Made by a program: the position numbers and the translations under genes. 64,000 nt of DNA, from NCBI GenBank assembly GCA_028023455.1, contig JAQFVV010006215.1, positions 4,757,230 to 4,821,229 on the forward strand. The letters are read 5' to 3'. The notes under the pieces were generated by a model. The model made no database searches. It saw only the letters and a list, made by a program, of their open reading frames with translations, and was not told where the DNA came from. The DNA is from Epiperipatus broadwayi (lineage: Eukaryota; Onychophora; Udeonychophora; Euonychophora; Peripatidae). Shown one piece after another: positions 45,961 through 57,829 of the stretch. The number at the start of each line of letters is the position of its first letter. Position 1 is the first letter of the stretch.

Positions 45961-48900
45961 TTTTTACTACTGTCTAACCATAACTAGGCAATAAATAAAG
46001 AATTTTGAGGAACATTGAACTTGCACATAGAAGAGAGACTTTTTTGTAACTTTTCTCATTTATTTTAGTGTAATGCTAATATTTTAAAATAGAGTTTTAA
46101 ACTAACATGTTTAATATAATGTATTTTTTAAAATTAATCTTCTTAAGATATAATAGTTTTTTTTGCATTAAGTAAAAAAAAAGGGTTTTTCAGAAATTAA
46201 TTTTTTGTCAGGTGATTAATAATTATTTGTTTGGAAAGAGAGTCGAGGAGAAGTGGAAGCAGATCACCATTCATCATTTCAATAATTGTTGGGACCATCA
46301 TAATCTGATTTATTATTTATTTCATTAATTGATAATATTTTTAAATGAGATATTTTTAAATTAGTACTTTATTATTATTATGTGTCATATTGCTTGAATA
46401 TTGAATGGTTGAATGAACCGTTGATATAATTATCATCACGTGTTTTATAAAAAAAAAGAGTGCAAGTGAATGCCTTAAAATAACTAAGGGTAGTTTTTAA
46501 ATATTTGTTTATCATAAATGCTTGAATATGCATACATTTTATAACATTTTTGAGTTATTAATGTATTATCATTATTAATGATGTCTGTTAAGATACAGAG
46601 AAATATAGCAGTATTGATCTCTAAATTATATAATGTAACAATAAATGAATAAATGTGTAATATCGATGTATGTTGTTGTCAAGATCATTTGTGCTTGAAA
46701 AAACTTTTTAAAACCTTCTCAAAATGAATTTTAGATCTTGTTTTTTTAATAAAGTGGTTTGGAAGTTGTATATTTTATAATGTTAATAGAGTTATTCAGT
46801 ATGTGGAAAATATAGGATGGTGGTCAGAAGAATAATTGTTATATAAAATTCTAGGTGTTTAAGTATATGTTTGAAAGGATTGTTAGGTGTGAGCTATGTT
46901 GTCACACTTTGAATTTATTAAATATTCAGGTAACAAAGAACTGCATAGTATTTTTCCATGTAAATCCATGACATGAATTTTTTGATGTCTGATAAAGATG
47001 GACCTATTATTTTTAGCACTGTATCCATGGTGATGTTTTTCTTACTCATTGGAATTATTATTATTATTCCACATCTCACACTATAATTGTTGTCAATCAT
47101 CACTGGAATCACATCGTAGAGGATAGTTTTTAAAAGATGGTAAAGTAATTGCTAAACTGTTAGAAACTTATAGTTTATGCAAAGGCAAGATGAGATATAT
47201 GAAAATTTCTATCACAAATAAGATTGAAATGTTTAGTGCCTGTCGTAATATAAAAAATATGAGAGGAATGATTAATATTCCTATAAATATTAGAGATCAT
47301 TAAAGTCAAATAAATGCATATTTGAATTGGACAGAAGTGATAGTAATGAAAGAGTGATTTGAATGCTATGATGAATGTAAAATATAAAAAATAAAGGAAA
47401 TATAAAATATCAGACAATATAATTTATTAATAGTTTTTTTTTTAAAAAAAAATTGCAATAAGGAATATAAATCTATTTAAAATAAAGAAAACTTATGAAA
47501 TTATATTTGAAATTTTTTTTTTATAAGTAGGTAATTGTATTAATATTTTTTTATTTAAATTTTTTGGTATTAGAATATCAGATTATATTAGAATATTTAA
47601 GATGATACTTTGCTGAACTACAAAGGAATTATTTTAATAATTTTAAAATATTTTTACTTTGTGTTGAGTTTGGATAGGTATATTTTAGATCTAAACTTAT
47701 ACTTAAGAATTACATAATAATAAGTATACTGGAATATTTATTATTATTTCCCACCACAAAACAATAGAATGTTATTGTTTTATTAAATAAAGATAATATA
47801 TTATCATTATTACTGTAAGATTTTATTTTATTTTTAAGTAGTCAGAATGAAGGCTATCTTTTTTTTTATTTACTTATATTTTTTGTATAAATATTTTCAT
47901 TTTAGATAATGTTAATTTTTTATATTACAGTTTATAAATTTTTTAATTTTACAATTTTATTGTATAATAAAATTGTTAATTGTTTTTAAACTAATCTATT
48001 GTTGAGAGTTTTAATTCATTTGAATGTCATTCATTGATTCTTCATTCCACATGCATAATCTATAAAAAAAAATAATGGTTTTAAACATTATTTGTTTGCA
48101 CATGATTTGTAAAAATTACTTAGAATATTGTTACTATTATATGATTGAGTAATAAAGTGCATAATCATAATTAGTATTACTATAAAAGATATAATCATTG
48201 GAGATTATTTTAATATGATCCAACATCCATTTGAGATATTTAAGATTGCCACTATATTAAAATATAAAATATTTTAAGAATACCACATGAATAAATAAAG
48301 ATTGCTTAATGTTTTTTTAAGAATCTTATTATTTTATTTGTTTTATTGCTAACCATTAATTTTTAAATAGATGTGATATTAAGAGTTATTAAAATATTCT
48401 AGTTGCTTATTGTTGTTATTTTGTAAGGGTAGTTAGATATTATATAAAATCCCTCATCATATTTAACTACAAGGTTTTAATTAATTAATTTATCTTATTA
48501 TTAGTTTTTAGAAATGAACCTGAGATTTCTTTTAAAAGAATTGTAAACATTGTATTAAAAGTTGATGTTAAATTTTCAAGTAATGTTTTATTAAAGGAGT
48601 AGTAATTAACTTATTGTTATTTATACAATAAATTTTCAAATCATAGGTTTAGGTTTATTATATATGTGTTTAAAGACATGACACTATTACATGGTAGTTT
48701 TGTTATGTGAATTTGGTAGGGTAATATTCTTATGCCATTGGGAATGTATCTTTAGGGATCTATCCTCAATGTTTAAGACATTGTACCTTACTGAATATCT
48801 CATGTAAAGAGTTTCATAATTGAATTTGCTATTTTAATGAACTATATTTTATTTATAATGATGATCTAATTATAAATTAAATTTATTAGCAAAATGAATG

Positions 48901-49260
48901 AATTGAGTATTCTAGTTGGAACCTTAATTATTTATTGTGAGTATAAATATTATTTTATTTTAATTTAATAAGTTTTTTATAGTTAATTATTAAAGAATAT
49001 TGATTTTATTGTATGTTAGTAGTGTATCTTCAGCTAGTCCTAATATTAATTATCATAATAGGGTTGTTTATGTAACTCGTTTTCAGTTTAGTATAGTTAT
49101 TTCCTTTGGTGAGGATACTATATATATATGACTTAAGTAATAAAACATTTATGTCATTTTGGATCTAGTTTCTCGATGGGTTTAAAATTTATTTACTATG
49201 CTCTTTTTCTCCCAACTACATATATACATAGATTAATTAGAATTTTTTTTATAGATTTTA
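45961..49260. other. unassigned, C-poor AT-rich stretch
   Basis: 3.3 kb without a supportable feature. A T/A hairpin run (TTTTTTTTTAAAAAAAAA) lies near 47435-47452. The minus-strand frames at 46918-47112 and 47175-47417 look like chance ORFs. Confidence 0.45.
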
Positions 49261-49370
49261 TACTATGAGATAGAGTGGATGGCTGAAGGAAGCTTGGAAG
49301 TCTGTGTTCAAATCCCCTCTAATTACCATTAAACTCCAGGTATATGAAGTATGCCTGTATTTCAAATATT
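49261..49370 (+). mobile_element. family B tail fragment with box-B-like sequence
   Basis: GAGATAGAGTGGATGGCTGA ... GTGTTCAAATCCCCTCTAAT matches the right end of the unit at 23820-23880. It has a better box B (TGTTCAAATCC) and lacks the hammerhead half. A solo 3' fragment. Confidence 0.55.
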
Positions 49371-49425
49371 ACAGTTGTAAACATTGTAAATATAATAGGA
49401 ATTTACATTTTTCCTAAATAAACTA

Positions 49426-49586
49426 TAGATATGATATAATCAGGCAAACAACCAATTAAAAATGGTAATTGCAAATTAAATACTTAGTTTAAAAGTAAGT
49501 TTGATAAAAATCTTATTACTAGATGATATGATTCTCAATTTGCAATTGCTACTTTTAATTGGTTGTTTGCTTAATTATGTCATAGC
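49426..49586. repeat. fold-back repeat, about 160 bp
   Basis: Arms GGCAAACAACCAATTAAAAA / TTTTAATTGGTTGTTTGC, continued by GGTAATTGCAAATT / AATTTGCAATTGCTA and outer TATGATATAATC / TTAATTATGTCATA. The ORF of 75 codons that starts at 49501 is an accident of this hairpin. Confidence 0.75.
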
Positions 49587-49589
49587 TGA

Positions 49590-50440
49590 AATGTATCTAG
49601 ATAAATATGTGGGAAGCACTATATTTGCAATGTTCACATATATATATAACGTAGTAATTAAGAGCCAAGATCTATCAGATCTTGTAAATACCAAATGTAG
49701 AAATTTCGCCGTATTATTGCCCAAGTAGTTATTTTCCAACAAAAGTGATATCTTTTGCCAGCATCTAAAAATCTTTTTAACAGATTCAAACAAGGAACTA
49801 ACTGCGAGGAAAAAATTGTCTGTTGCGAATGTAAACAACCGTCAAATATGCATTCCCTTATATGTATACACATACGAGAAAGAGAGTGAGAATAGAGATA
49901 ATTTAAAACTAATAGGGTATTACATCCAAAACGTTATGAATGATTAAAAAATATTTTTTAATTCTAAAATATACTTAAGTGTATACATAGAGTATAAGTG
50001 TATATATAGAGTTCTTTAACTTAATAGTAATTGTCATTTGAGCGCGAGCGTACTTACATAAGCAATATATATTTAAATTTATTGCAGTTCATTTTTTATA
50101 AAATTAATGAAAAAGTTCTATAATTGTATTGTTTAAAATATAACTTTCAATTCATCGATTATGTAAACAAAACAAACCCCCCTTAGGAAGACTTTCATTC
50201 TGCAGCGTAAGCAATATTATATATACTATAATCCTTTATATAATCTATAATTTTTGATTATTTGTAAAAAAAAAAAAAAAAAAGTTTAAATTGAAAAAAT
50301 GCATTTTAATTAAATCGTTTGTATAAACAAATTAAATTGAAAGAATGCATTTTAATTAAATCGTTTGCATAAATGGGTAAATTAATTGCTAACCATTTAA
50401 AAAATTTGAATTATTAACTTTTGATTTTTTTTCCGAGGTT
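49590..50440. other. unassigned; A-run and a 46-bp direct repeat
   Basis: An A-run of about 17 lies at 50267-50283. It is followed by two tandem copies (50288-50327, 50334-50373) of a 40-base block containing ATGCATTTTAATTAAATCG. CpGs become more frequent from about 49.7 kb on. No gene. Confidence 0.55.
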
Positions 50441-51060
50441 TTTTTCACCCTTTAGCAGTTTAACACTTCTAGAAAAAGAAAACAAGCAATGATTTATGCT
50501 TCAACATTACCAATTGTCAGCACAGAAATCTTTCGTTGATCAGATAGGCATAATTCAACTTCCTCTCCATCCTCTTCCTTATCCGAGCTTCCTCTTCAGA
50601 TGGCGGTTACATAATAGCTTACAATCAAGCATTGATTTACCCACGTTTTATAGACAAGTCCTATGAAGATTGAATTAGACTTCAGTCCGACAAGAACCGG
50701 GCAACAAATTAATCTTATCGATCGTTTGGTAAGCTCGCACCATTGACAACAATACCGGATTATCTTAGAGCCAGTGATGAAGAGGAGTAGGTATTCTGTG
50801 GGCACTGACGTGCTGAATTCTTCGCGCACGAGGTGTCAACTACAAATTGCTGAGTTGAATGACCGCCTGAGAGCTCTTTTGTCTCAACTCGCATGATATT
50901 CTGTGCGTTTCGAGAACTCTTAATTACAAACTTTGGTCTGCTTTACTGAAACGTGAATGCTCTAACAGTCTTCACTAGGAAAATGAATTGAAGTCATCTC
51001 AGCATCAAAACACTTCACTTCGGTCAAATATTACGCTTGTAATCGCTTTTCAAATTTCAC
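50441..51060. promoter_or_regulatory. GC/CpG-richer island, candidate promoter or 5' exon
   Basis: About 600 bp with markedly higher GC and many CG dinucleotides (for example TCTTCGCGCACGAGG near 50819) in an otherwise AT-dominated region. It holds a consensus-like splice donor on the plus strand (TTTG|GTAAGC, exon end 50728) and a short ORF with ATG at 50777. No repeat family recognised. It is the best candidate in the window for a host gene's 5' end, but direction is not certain. Confidence 0.35.
50777..50896 (+). CDS. candidate small ORF, 39 codons, leucine-rich helix
   Basis: ATG with G at -3, 39 codons, TGA at 50894-50896. It begins MKRSRYSVGTDVLNSS. The C-terminal half, RCQLQIAELNDRLRALLSQL, has Leu/Ile spacing compatible with an amphipathic or coiled-coil helix. 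The composition (Arg, Leu, Ser, Gln) differs sharply from chance frames in this DNA. It sits in the CpG-richer island. It could be a micropeptide, an upstream ORF, or an exon read beyond its true donor. No family recognised. Confidence 0.35.
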   Translation: MKRSRYSVGTDVLNSSRTRCQLQIAELNDRLRALLSQLA

Positions 51061-52264
51061 TATGACATTTATTTAAGCTTTAATAAAGTTCAGAAACAGG
51101 TGGGTTATCAAAATCTAAGGACTTTATTTTAAAAAATAAATAATAATAATAGAAAGTTTTTCAAAGCTCTATAGAAGTTTAATCGAAGCTAGAAACTTTT
51201 TTTTATTCTAAAAATTTATAAGTACTACAAATCAAAACTTTTTTATTAAAAAACAAACAAACTATAAAAACACTAATTAATTGATAGCTATTGCATTTCT
51301 ATTCATTGACTCATTAATAATGTGCCAAAAAAACAAAGTAACAAGCGAGAAATAAAAGTATTTCGCTTTCTTCAATAATTTTACAAACGCGCACACTTGC
51401 ATACACATATATAATATAAACTTTATCACAAAATTTAGTAAATGTTATAAAAGAAGTCAATATTGCGAAAGCATTTAGAGTATGTACAAAGTATTGAACA
51501 AATTATAGGCTAAAATAAGTGGCATTAAAAAATAGGTTATATCCAAATGTATTAATAGAAACTAAATTCGATCTTAATAAACAATTGCTATTCTTAATAA
51601 TTTTCAATTACTAATTTGAATTTGATGTTGGTTGTGTTTCTGGGATATGTATCTCTGTTATGCGTTGTGGACAGCAATAAGACCGCATTTTTAGATTCAT
51701 TGAAAATAAAATTTCTGTTTGGTAACGAAAATACTATTTGTAATTCAATAGAAATATATGGCGTTCACTATTTAAATAATATTAAAGAGTTTTATAATAG
51801 GAATTTAAAGATAGAAAATTGATAATCGACAATAAAAATTGGATTAAGAATAATTGGTAAATTAAAACTACAAAGGAGATAAAACTATTTACTTTTCTTG
51901 ATCGTTTTAGATCATTTTTTTAATTATTGAAAATAACATAGAAATCTTAAAACAATGTCTTAATACTATTGAATCAATATTTTCTCTTTAAGACCTCTCG
52001 GAGTAGGGCAAGAACCTAATGTTTATTCTATATTATATATTCTTTGAAGTTGGAGGTGCACTAATTTTATAATTTATATGACAAACAAATATGATAGGCT
52101 GCTCTCTAGCACCCAGCAGCAGTATAACTTTACTGACTTTTTACTTCTGATTTTAAGATCAAGAAACAGGATAGTCTTTCTGCTCAGTAATTGGTAGTTC
52201 TTAATAGAATTTGTAAATGAGTTTTCTTGAAGACAGAATTAAGATGTGTGAATTATTTTTTAAT
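50897..52264. other. unassigned
   Basis: No repeat recognised. It contains the small secreted-type ORF listed at 51625. Otherwise nothing supportable. Confidence 0.4.
51625..51822 (+). CDS. candidate small secreted-type ORF, 65 codons
   Basis: From the ATG at 51625 the product starts MLVVFLGYVSLLCVVDSNKT, a hydrophobic core of about 13 residues followed by polar residues, as in a signal peptide with possible cleavage near VDS. The rest (FLDSLKIKFLFG ... EFYNRNLKIEN) is mixed polar with a single further Cys. The start context is weak (T at -3) and the length is within chance range for AT-rich DNA. No family recognised. Confidence 0.2.
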   Translation: MLVVFLGYVSLLCVVDSNKTAFLDSLKIKFLFGNENTICNSIEIYGVHYLNNIKEFYNRNLKIEN

Positions 52265-52269
52265 ATATA

Positions 52270-52435
52270 TATATTCCAATATAATATTAATATCATTTAT
52301 GTTCTTTATTACTTTTACAATGCTTTTTTATAACCCAATATTGATAGTTTCGATTGCCCCAGCAGCCTTCTTCAGAAATAAGCATTACAAAAAGTAATAA
52401 AGAATATAAATGATATTAATATTATATGGATTTGG
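52270..52435. repeat. family D: long hairpin enclosing a hammerhead-like core
   Basis: Inverted arms of about 60 bp: ATAATATTAATATCATTTAT / ATAAATGATATTAATATTAT, then TTCTTTATTACTTTTACAATGC / GCATTACAAAAAGTAATAAAGAA, around a 40-base centre that carries the motif on the minus strand. No TSD seen. Confidence 0.7.
52325..52385 (-). ncRNA. hammerhead-like motif, family D, long stem I
   Basis: Minus strand: CTGAAGA (position 7 variable), stem II GGCTGC-TGGG-GCAATC (five of six pairs counting one wobble), GAAA, then a poorly pairing stem III region CTATCAATATTGG and GTT as possible cleavage triplet. The hairpin arms act as a very long stem I. Core bases fit a type I hammerhead; stem III is doubtful. 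Confidence 0.45.
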
Positions 52436-53759
52436 CAATGCAATAAGAAAGATAAAGTTATATATTCCGATCATGACAAGACAAAACTTAATTATAACCC
52501 TTATTCCCAGGAGGCTATAAAGTTACCAATCAGGCAAAGGTTGGTGGCTGAGGACAGAGAGTGAATAAAAATTCCTTGAATTGTGAATACAGACTTCCAT
52601 TCAATGATGACTTTTTATTTAAGTATCTGCAACAGCAGATAACTTTCAAGTGAAGGAAGATTGCAAGAGTTGGAATAACTGTCTAATATTGAATGGGACA
52701 TTATTGGACTTTGTGAAACTAGAAGAAAAAGTAACAGAGAACTGATTTAAAAAGTGGATATAAATTTTGTTATAAGTGTATAAATACTGGAAATAGAAAT
52801 GGAATGGGATATATTATAAATAAAAAGTAGAAGAACATCTTTGTGAAGATTGAATATATTATTAGATAAGATTAGTTATTCAAATTAATGGAAAATACCA
52901 AGTGCAAATAATTTAGGTTTATACCCTTTCAGGTCTCATTGTGATAAAAAGTATGAAAATTTTGTATGGATATACAAAATGCTTTTGATCAGATCAAACA
53001 ATATTTTTAAATTGTCATGATAATAATGCTAGAATTGTTTAATGATTCAAAGATGAAAATTTGGGTAAATTTTATTATGAGTACAGAAATGAGATGTGAC
53101 ACAGACTTGTGCAGTTCACAGAAAAAGAAAAACTGTACATTATGAATTCTTTCTTCCAAAAAAAATGCATGGATAGGGAAGCATCCAAATAAAGATACAG
53201 AAGAATATAATTATATTTTGATTCATAAAAAAATATGTATTTCAAGAATATAATGTTTCTAAAAGTTTCAATGCAGGAAGTGATAATCAATTACTGACGG
53301 GTAAGATATGTTAATGCAAAACCAGAAAGACAAAAATTATTAAGAAAAATGGTATTTATAGTAAGTATTTTAATTTTCAGAAACATTCTAATGAATTTAA
53401 ATTAGAACTTAGCAAATCATTTTAAAATATTAATAGACTTTGAAGATAGTTCAGATTTGAATGAAATCAATAGGAAGATAACCAATACTCTTATTTAAAA
53501 TTACAAGGAAAATAGTAATATAAAGCCACAATTTACCAGCGAGATAAGACATGAAAAAATAAATTAATTAAATGATGCATTAAAAAGTATTAAATATCTA
53601 GAGTTCTGTAAAATGGTGAAAAAGAGCTAATAATCATACAATAAAATATAACTATAAATTGGCAAGAAAAGTTATAGAAGAGAACAAGTCTCAAAAATGT
53701 AAAACAACATTTTGAAAGATAAATTGCTTCAGCAATAAGTAGAAAAGATTGAATTATTA

Positions 53760-53770
53760 CCCCCCCCCCC
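53760..53770 (+). repeat. C homopolymer (11)
   Basis: Run of eleven C, striking in this AT-rich DNA; lies within the decayed LINE. Confidence 0.9.
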
Positions 53771-54109
53771 AAATGCTATCATTAATTAAATGTGTGAAAA
53801 AATTTTTATGAAGAAAAAAATAAAAAAAATTCCCACATTTCCTGCATCTTCTGAACTAAATATGTTAAATGAAGAGATAAAGCTATAATTAAGTCTAAAA
53901 TGAGGGGAGAGTTCCAGGGAATAATTAAATTATTATTATTATTAAAGAAGCAGGTGAAGAAATAAAAAAAATGTTGGCCAAACTATATATAAAATATCTA
54001 AATAATAAAGATGCACCAGATGATTGGAAGAATGCAATAATATTGATATTTAAGAAAGGTGATAAAGAAGATATTAGAAATCATAAACCTAGCAGAATTT
54101 TATCAGTTC

Positions 54110-54870
54110 TTTTTTTAAAAAACTCTTTACTACTATTCAGCTATAATAAATTATTACATTTTTATTTACAAGTGTCAAACTCACTCTCCCAACAACTTTA
54201 ACACTATCCACTTCAGCTAAATGCAGTTTGATTATCACTGATCATTTTCTAAACTAGAGATTCTCTTCCATCCAGATATAAACTTTGAAGCTCAGTTAAA
54301 GATTAATGTATCTATTTTTTTTAATTAAACACCCACCCACATGGATTTATTCACATTTCTTTTTCCCTTGTGTAATATCTTTATAAATATATTAAATAAT
54401 TTCCTTTATTTATATGATTTTTTAAAAATGTGTGGAAGTGTGGATAAAGGTATTACACATGGCAAACACAAATGTCAATAAATCCATTGTGTGTGTGTTT
54501 AATTTTAAAAATCAGATATAATAATCTTTAATTAAGATTTAATGTTTATATCTATTCTAGAAACTATTAACTGATTAGTGATAACCATTACTGTATTTAT
54601 CTGAATGGCTGATATTAAAATTGTTGGGGGAGTGACTTTGATACTTATAAATCAAAATATAACAATTCACTATTGATAAATACTCTTCATATAAATAGAG
54701 ATGTATATGAGAGATGGTGACCTTGGTCAACAGATGAGTGCTGGTTCAGCAGGAAATTCATCTTGGGGTTCATTTGTCTTTTATTATATCATTATTTATA
54801 TGATTTTAAAAGAATGTGTGGAAGTGTGAAGGTTAATATAGTTATTCAGCTATAGCAAACTTTAAATCCT
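54110..54870. mobile_element. insertion in the LINE: fold-back and family B fragment
   Basis: The RT reading stops at about 54110 and resumes near 54880. Between them are an inverted repeat (about 54322-54506, CATGGATTTATTCACATTT / AAATGTCAATAAATCCA) and two copies of ATTTATATGATTTT...GTGTGGAAGTGTG (about 54406, 54793). A family B stretch with a mutated hammerhead lies at 54726-54776. Confidence 0.55.
54726..54776 (+). ncRNA. hammerhead-like motif, family B, U4 to A
   Basis: GGTCAA, CAGATGA (position 4 mutated), stem II TGCTG/CAGCA with loop GTT (perfect), GAAA, degenerate stem III, TTGGGG. Stem II is the best paired of all family B copies although the core is broken. Confidence 0.45.
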
Positions 54871-56159
54871 GATCAATAAAAGAACAAGCTGCATTTAAAA
54901 GTGATTTTAGTATAATGGATTACATCTATGTATTGGGAGAAGATATAGAAAGGACTAATAGAGTTTGGGATTTGTAAATAATGGAAAAACATTTGATTCT
55001 ATAAGCATTTTCATAGTGATTAAAGCTTTGGACCATTAAGATGTAAACTCAGAATATGTCATATTCTGATCAAGATTACATGATGACACTAAGAAAATTA
55101 ACATTGAGAAGATTGCATGATAAGATGCTTTCATATCTTCAATCATTTTACAGCAGTTTTACAAGAAAAAATTTTTGGATTAAAATGGAGAGCTTATTTA
55201 AGAACATCTAGATTTTTCAGTTGATGTGATTGTTTTTGAAAATAATGCTTAAGAATTTCAAAAAATGTTGCAAAAGTTATCAGATCCAAAAAAATATATG
55301 ATTAAAAATAAATGTTAAAAAGATTAATTTTGAATGGATTTTCTTAGAAAAATAATAATAATGCTTGGCAATCGTGAATTAGAAAAAGTTAACAACTACA
55401 AATACTTTGTCCAGATTATTAGTACAGAAAAATACATAATGGATAAAATTAATCATAGAATTAAACTTGAATATACTTTTTGATAGAAATTGTTTAGTAT
55501 TAAAAAGAAATATGATTATATGTTACTTATGGATCTGAGATGGATTACTTAACAGAAGAGCAATAATACAAAGATTTCAGATCATCTAATAAAATGTAGA
55601 GAGGTAAATTTTAGAAGTTTCAAGAGGAGATTGAAAATAAAACATGTAGATGAAAGAATAAGAATCATTGATATCAATGAAAGAATTAACAGACCAATTA
55701 ACAGACCAAATGGAATTAGGCTGAACATATTATTAGAAGAAATAATAATAGATGGATAGTTGAACTTTTAAATTAATATTCCAAATGGTTGTAATTATAA
55801 ATTTATTAAACGCACATTGAGTACATAAGTAATATTTACCGAGGCTGTAACCTCGAGAATATGCTGTAAAGTGCGATAGTAGAGACCACAAGCTTACACT
55901 ATGGAGGGAAAAATCAATATAAAATGGATAGATGAAATTAGGAAGTTTGATGGTGTAATGTAGATAAGAGAGGCTATAGATCAGAAAAACAATGACACTT
56001 GGAAAGACTTTAATTATGCAGTGAATTGATAATAATTAAAACTGACGATGATGATCATTATATTCTTTCATATGTTGTTGGTGATACTTTGAATAAGTAG
56101 AATATTTTAGTTGTTTAAATAATACTACAACAATTTATATGACAGTATTTAAGGGTAAT

Positions 56160-56640
56160 TGGCTTCTTGGTTATTTTAGATTTAGGTAGAAATATCCAGC
56201 ATGATAAAATTAAAGCAACTTTACTTAAAGTCAAAAAGACTATGGATTCCAATGGAATCCCTGAAAAAGTTTTAAAATATGATGGTGATATTTTTCTAAA
56301 CTAATGAAATATTTTGTATATAAATTTATGAAGGTATGATATGTTTAGTTTTTATCATAAATAAAGGAATAACTTGATTTTTGTTTTTGTCAGGATATTT
56401 GATTCAGATAATCTAAAACTATTATGGCAATCCTTGAAAATAGTCAATAGTCTAGTGAAGTATATTTTTATTGTATATTTAATATATGAGGGCAGGAGAG
56501 AAAGCATTGTTTCTGGGAATAAAACATTTGAGGCATTTGAAATGAAATGTGATAATAAATAAGGATGTGTACTAACTATAACTTCATTTTTATTTAATAA
56601 CTGAAACCTAAATCAGTTTATATGTATCTTCAAAAAGCTG
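56160..56640 (+). pseudogene. second RTE-type RT fragment
   Basis: Plus-strand readable pieces in RT order: IKATLLKVKKTMDSNGIPEK (fingers, compare K-x-G-P-D-G-I-P), then FDSDNLKLLWQSLKIV, VYLIYEGRRESI, and a GCVL near 56565 (compare KQGCVLSPILF). Two or more frames. It may be a rearranged part of the preceding LINE or an independent copy. Confidence 0.55.
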
Positions 56641-56901
56641 GCATAAAAATTTAATACAGATTTAATGATGAGATTTTAATTTGAGGCTATTGAAAATAAA
56701 AGCAAGAATAAAAACATAATGTGAAAATGTTTTCACTATAAACCTTAACTGAATTTAACAACTGGTCAAAATGTATATGTATTATCAATCCACATTTAAA
56801 AGAAAAATATAGTTGATAGTCCGAGATTATAAATCAACAAAAATATTTTAATAGGAAGGCAAACTTGCATGTTGAAGAGCAATAGTATTGTTGTTGCTAT
56901 A
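56641..56901. other. unassigned AT-rich stretch
   Basis: Nothing recognised. Confidence 0.5.
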
Positions 56902-57430
56902 CAGGGGTGGCCAACTTTTGTGTTCATAAGATCTACTTTTTATTTTTAAAATGTGTTGCGATCGACTTGCGACTTGTTGTCATAGGCGATCGACTTGTTA
57001 TCATAGGCGATCGACTTCTTGTCATAGGCGTAGTCTAAATGGAGGGAGGTGTGAAATACATACTATTTTTATATATCTACCTAGTAAAAAATAACAATTA
57101 TTTAACGGGCCAAAAAACTCATGTCAGGGGAATTAAAGCAACATGCATAATTATTAACAATATTTATTAATTCAAAGTAGCTACATTAAGTCAAAATTAA
57201 AAATATTATTTTCAATAATGAATGATACGACTTAGTGGACTTCACCTATCTAGAATTTTAAAAAAAATTAGAACAAAAACAAAAATAACACAAAAAAAAA
57301 AAACTTGAAAATCTTGACTTAATTTGTTTCACTGTTACCTGACAGCTCTTGCCAGATTGGTCTCGCGATCGATCAAAATTGGCTTTGTGATCGACCGTTG
57401 GATCACGATCGACTTGTTGGCCACTCCTTT
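56902..57430. mobile_element. hAT-like non-autonomous element (MITE)
   Basis: The left end CAGGGGTGGCCAACTTTTG and the right end GATCGACTTGTTGGCCACTCC are inverted versions of the CAGGGGTGGCCAA terminus common to hAT elements. The inside is rich in GATCGACTTG words, including three tandem copies of about 24 bp (56959-57030), and related GATCGACC words near the right end. No transposase ORF. The 8-bp TSD could not be confirmed. Confidence 0.6.
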
Positions 57431-57829
57431 AATAAGTAAAAATATAGACTATCGTAATAGTGAGCCAAACCATTACTGACACAATATAAAGTCATTAGAA
57501 AAATTTTATTTAAGAAAGTTTTGTATAAGAAGATATTTTCATAAAAAATGTATTTTTAAAATATATTTTATTATAAATGTTGGAAATAATTTTTATAGAA
57601 AAAGTAGTATCTGTTTACATTATAATTGTATGAGATGCAGTTTCAAATGCTTTTATTGATAGACTTAAGCTGAAAATAGAATGATAATTATAGTTAGCAA
57701 AATTTTGGAATAATAAAGAAAGTTTGTTGTAGAACATATTTAAAATTAGAAAGACAAAGATATCAAATAAATAGAATTATTTGTATTTCCTGAAATGGTT
57801 CGTTTAATCATGCCAATTCAGCTTTAACT
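57431..57829. other. unassigned AT-rich stretch
   Basis: Nothing recognised. Confidence 0.5.

Larger units (their letters stand above)
52520..56050 (+). pseudogene. decayed near-full-length RTE/BovB-like LINE
   Basis: Readable pieces in order on the plus strand. Endonuclease start IIGLCETRRKSNREL near 52700; KFCYKCINTGNRNGMGYII near 52760; a C-terminal APE block with RLVQFTEKEKLYIMNSFFQK near 53100; RT block DAPDDWKNAIILIFKKGDKE near 54010; MDYIYVLGEDIERTN near 54925; a KINVKK piece near 55310; LEKVNNYKYF/INHRIKL near 55385-55470; and a 3' end with GACGATGATGATC near 56045. Many stops and frameshifts; clearly dead. Interrupted at 54110-54870 and by about 80 bp near 55810-55900 that contains GAGGCTGTAACCTC. 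Confidence 0.7.

Noticed and set aside
49501-49873. Overlapping ORFs on both strands
   Set aside because: They start inside or next to a 160-bp hairpin and show no family pattern; chance frames.
53590-53772. Minus-strand ORF starting with a glycine run
   Set aside because: Glycines come from the C homopolymer in a decayed plus-strand LINE.
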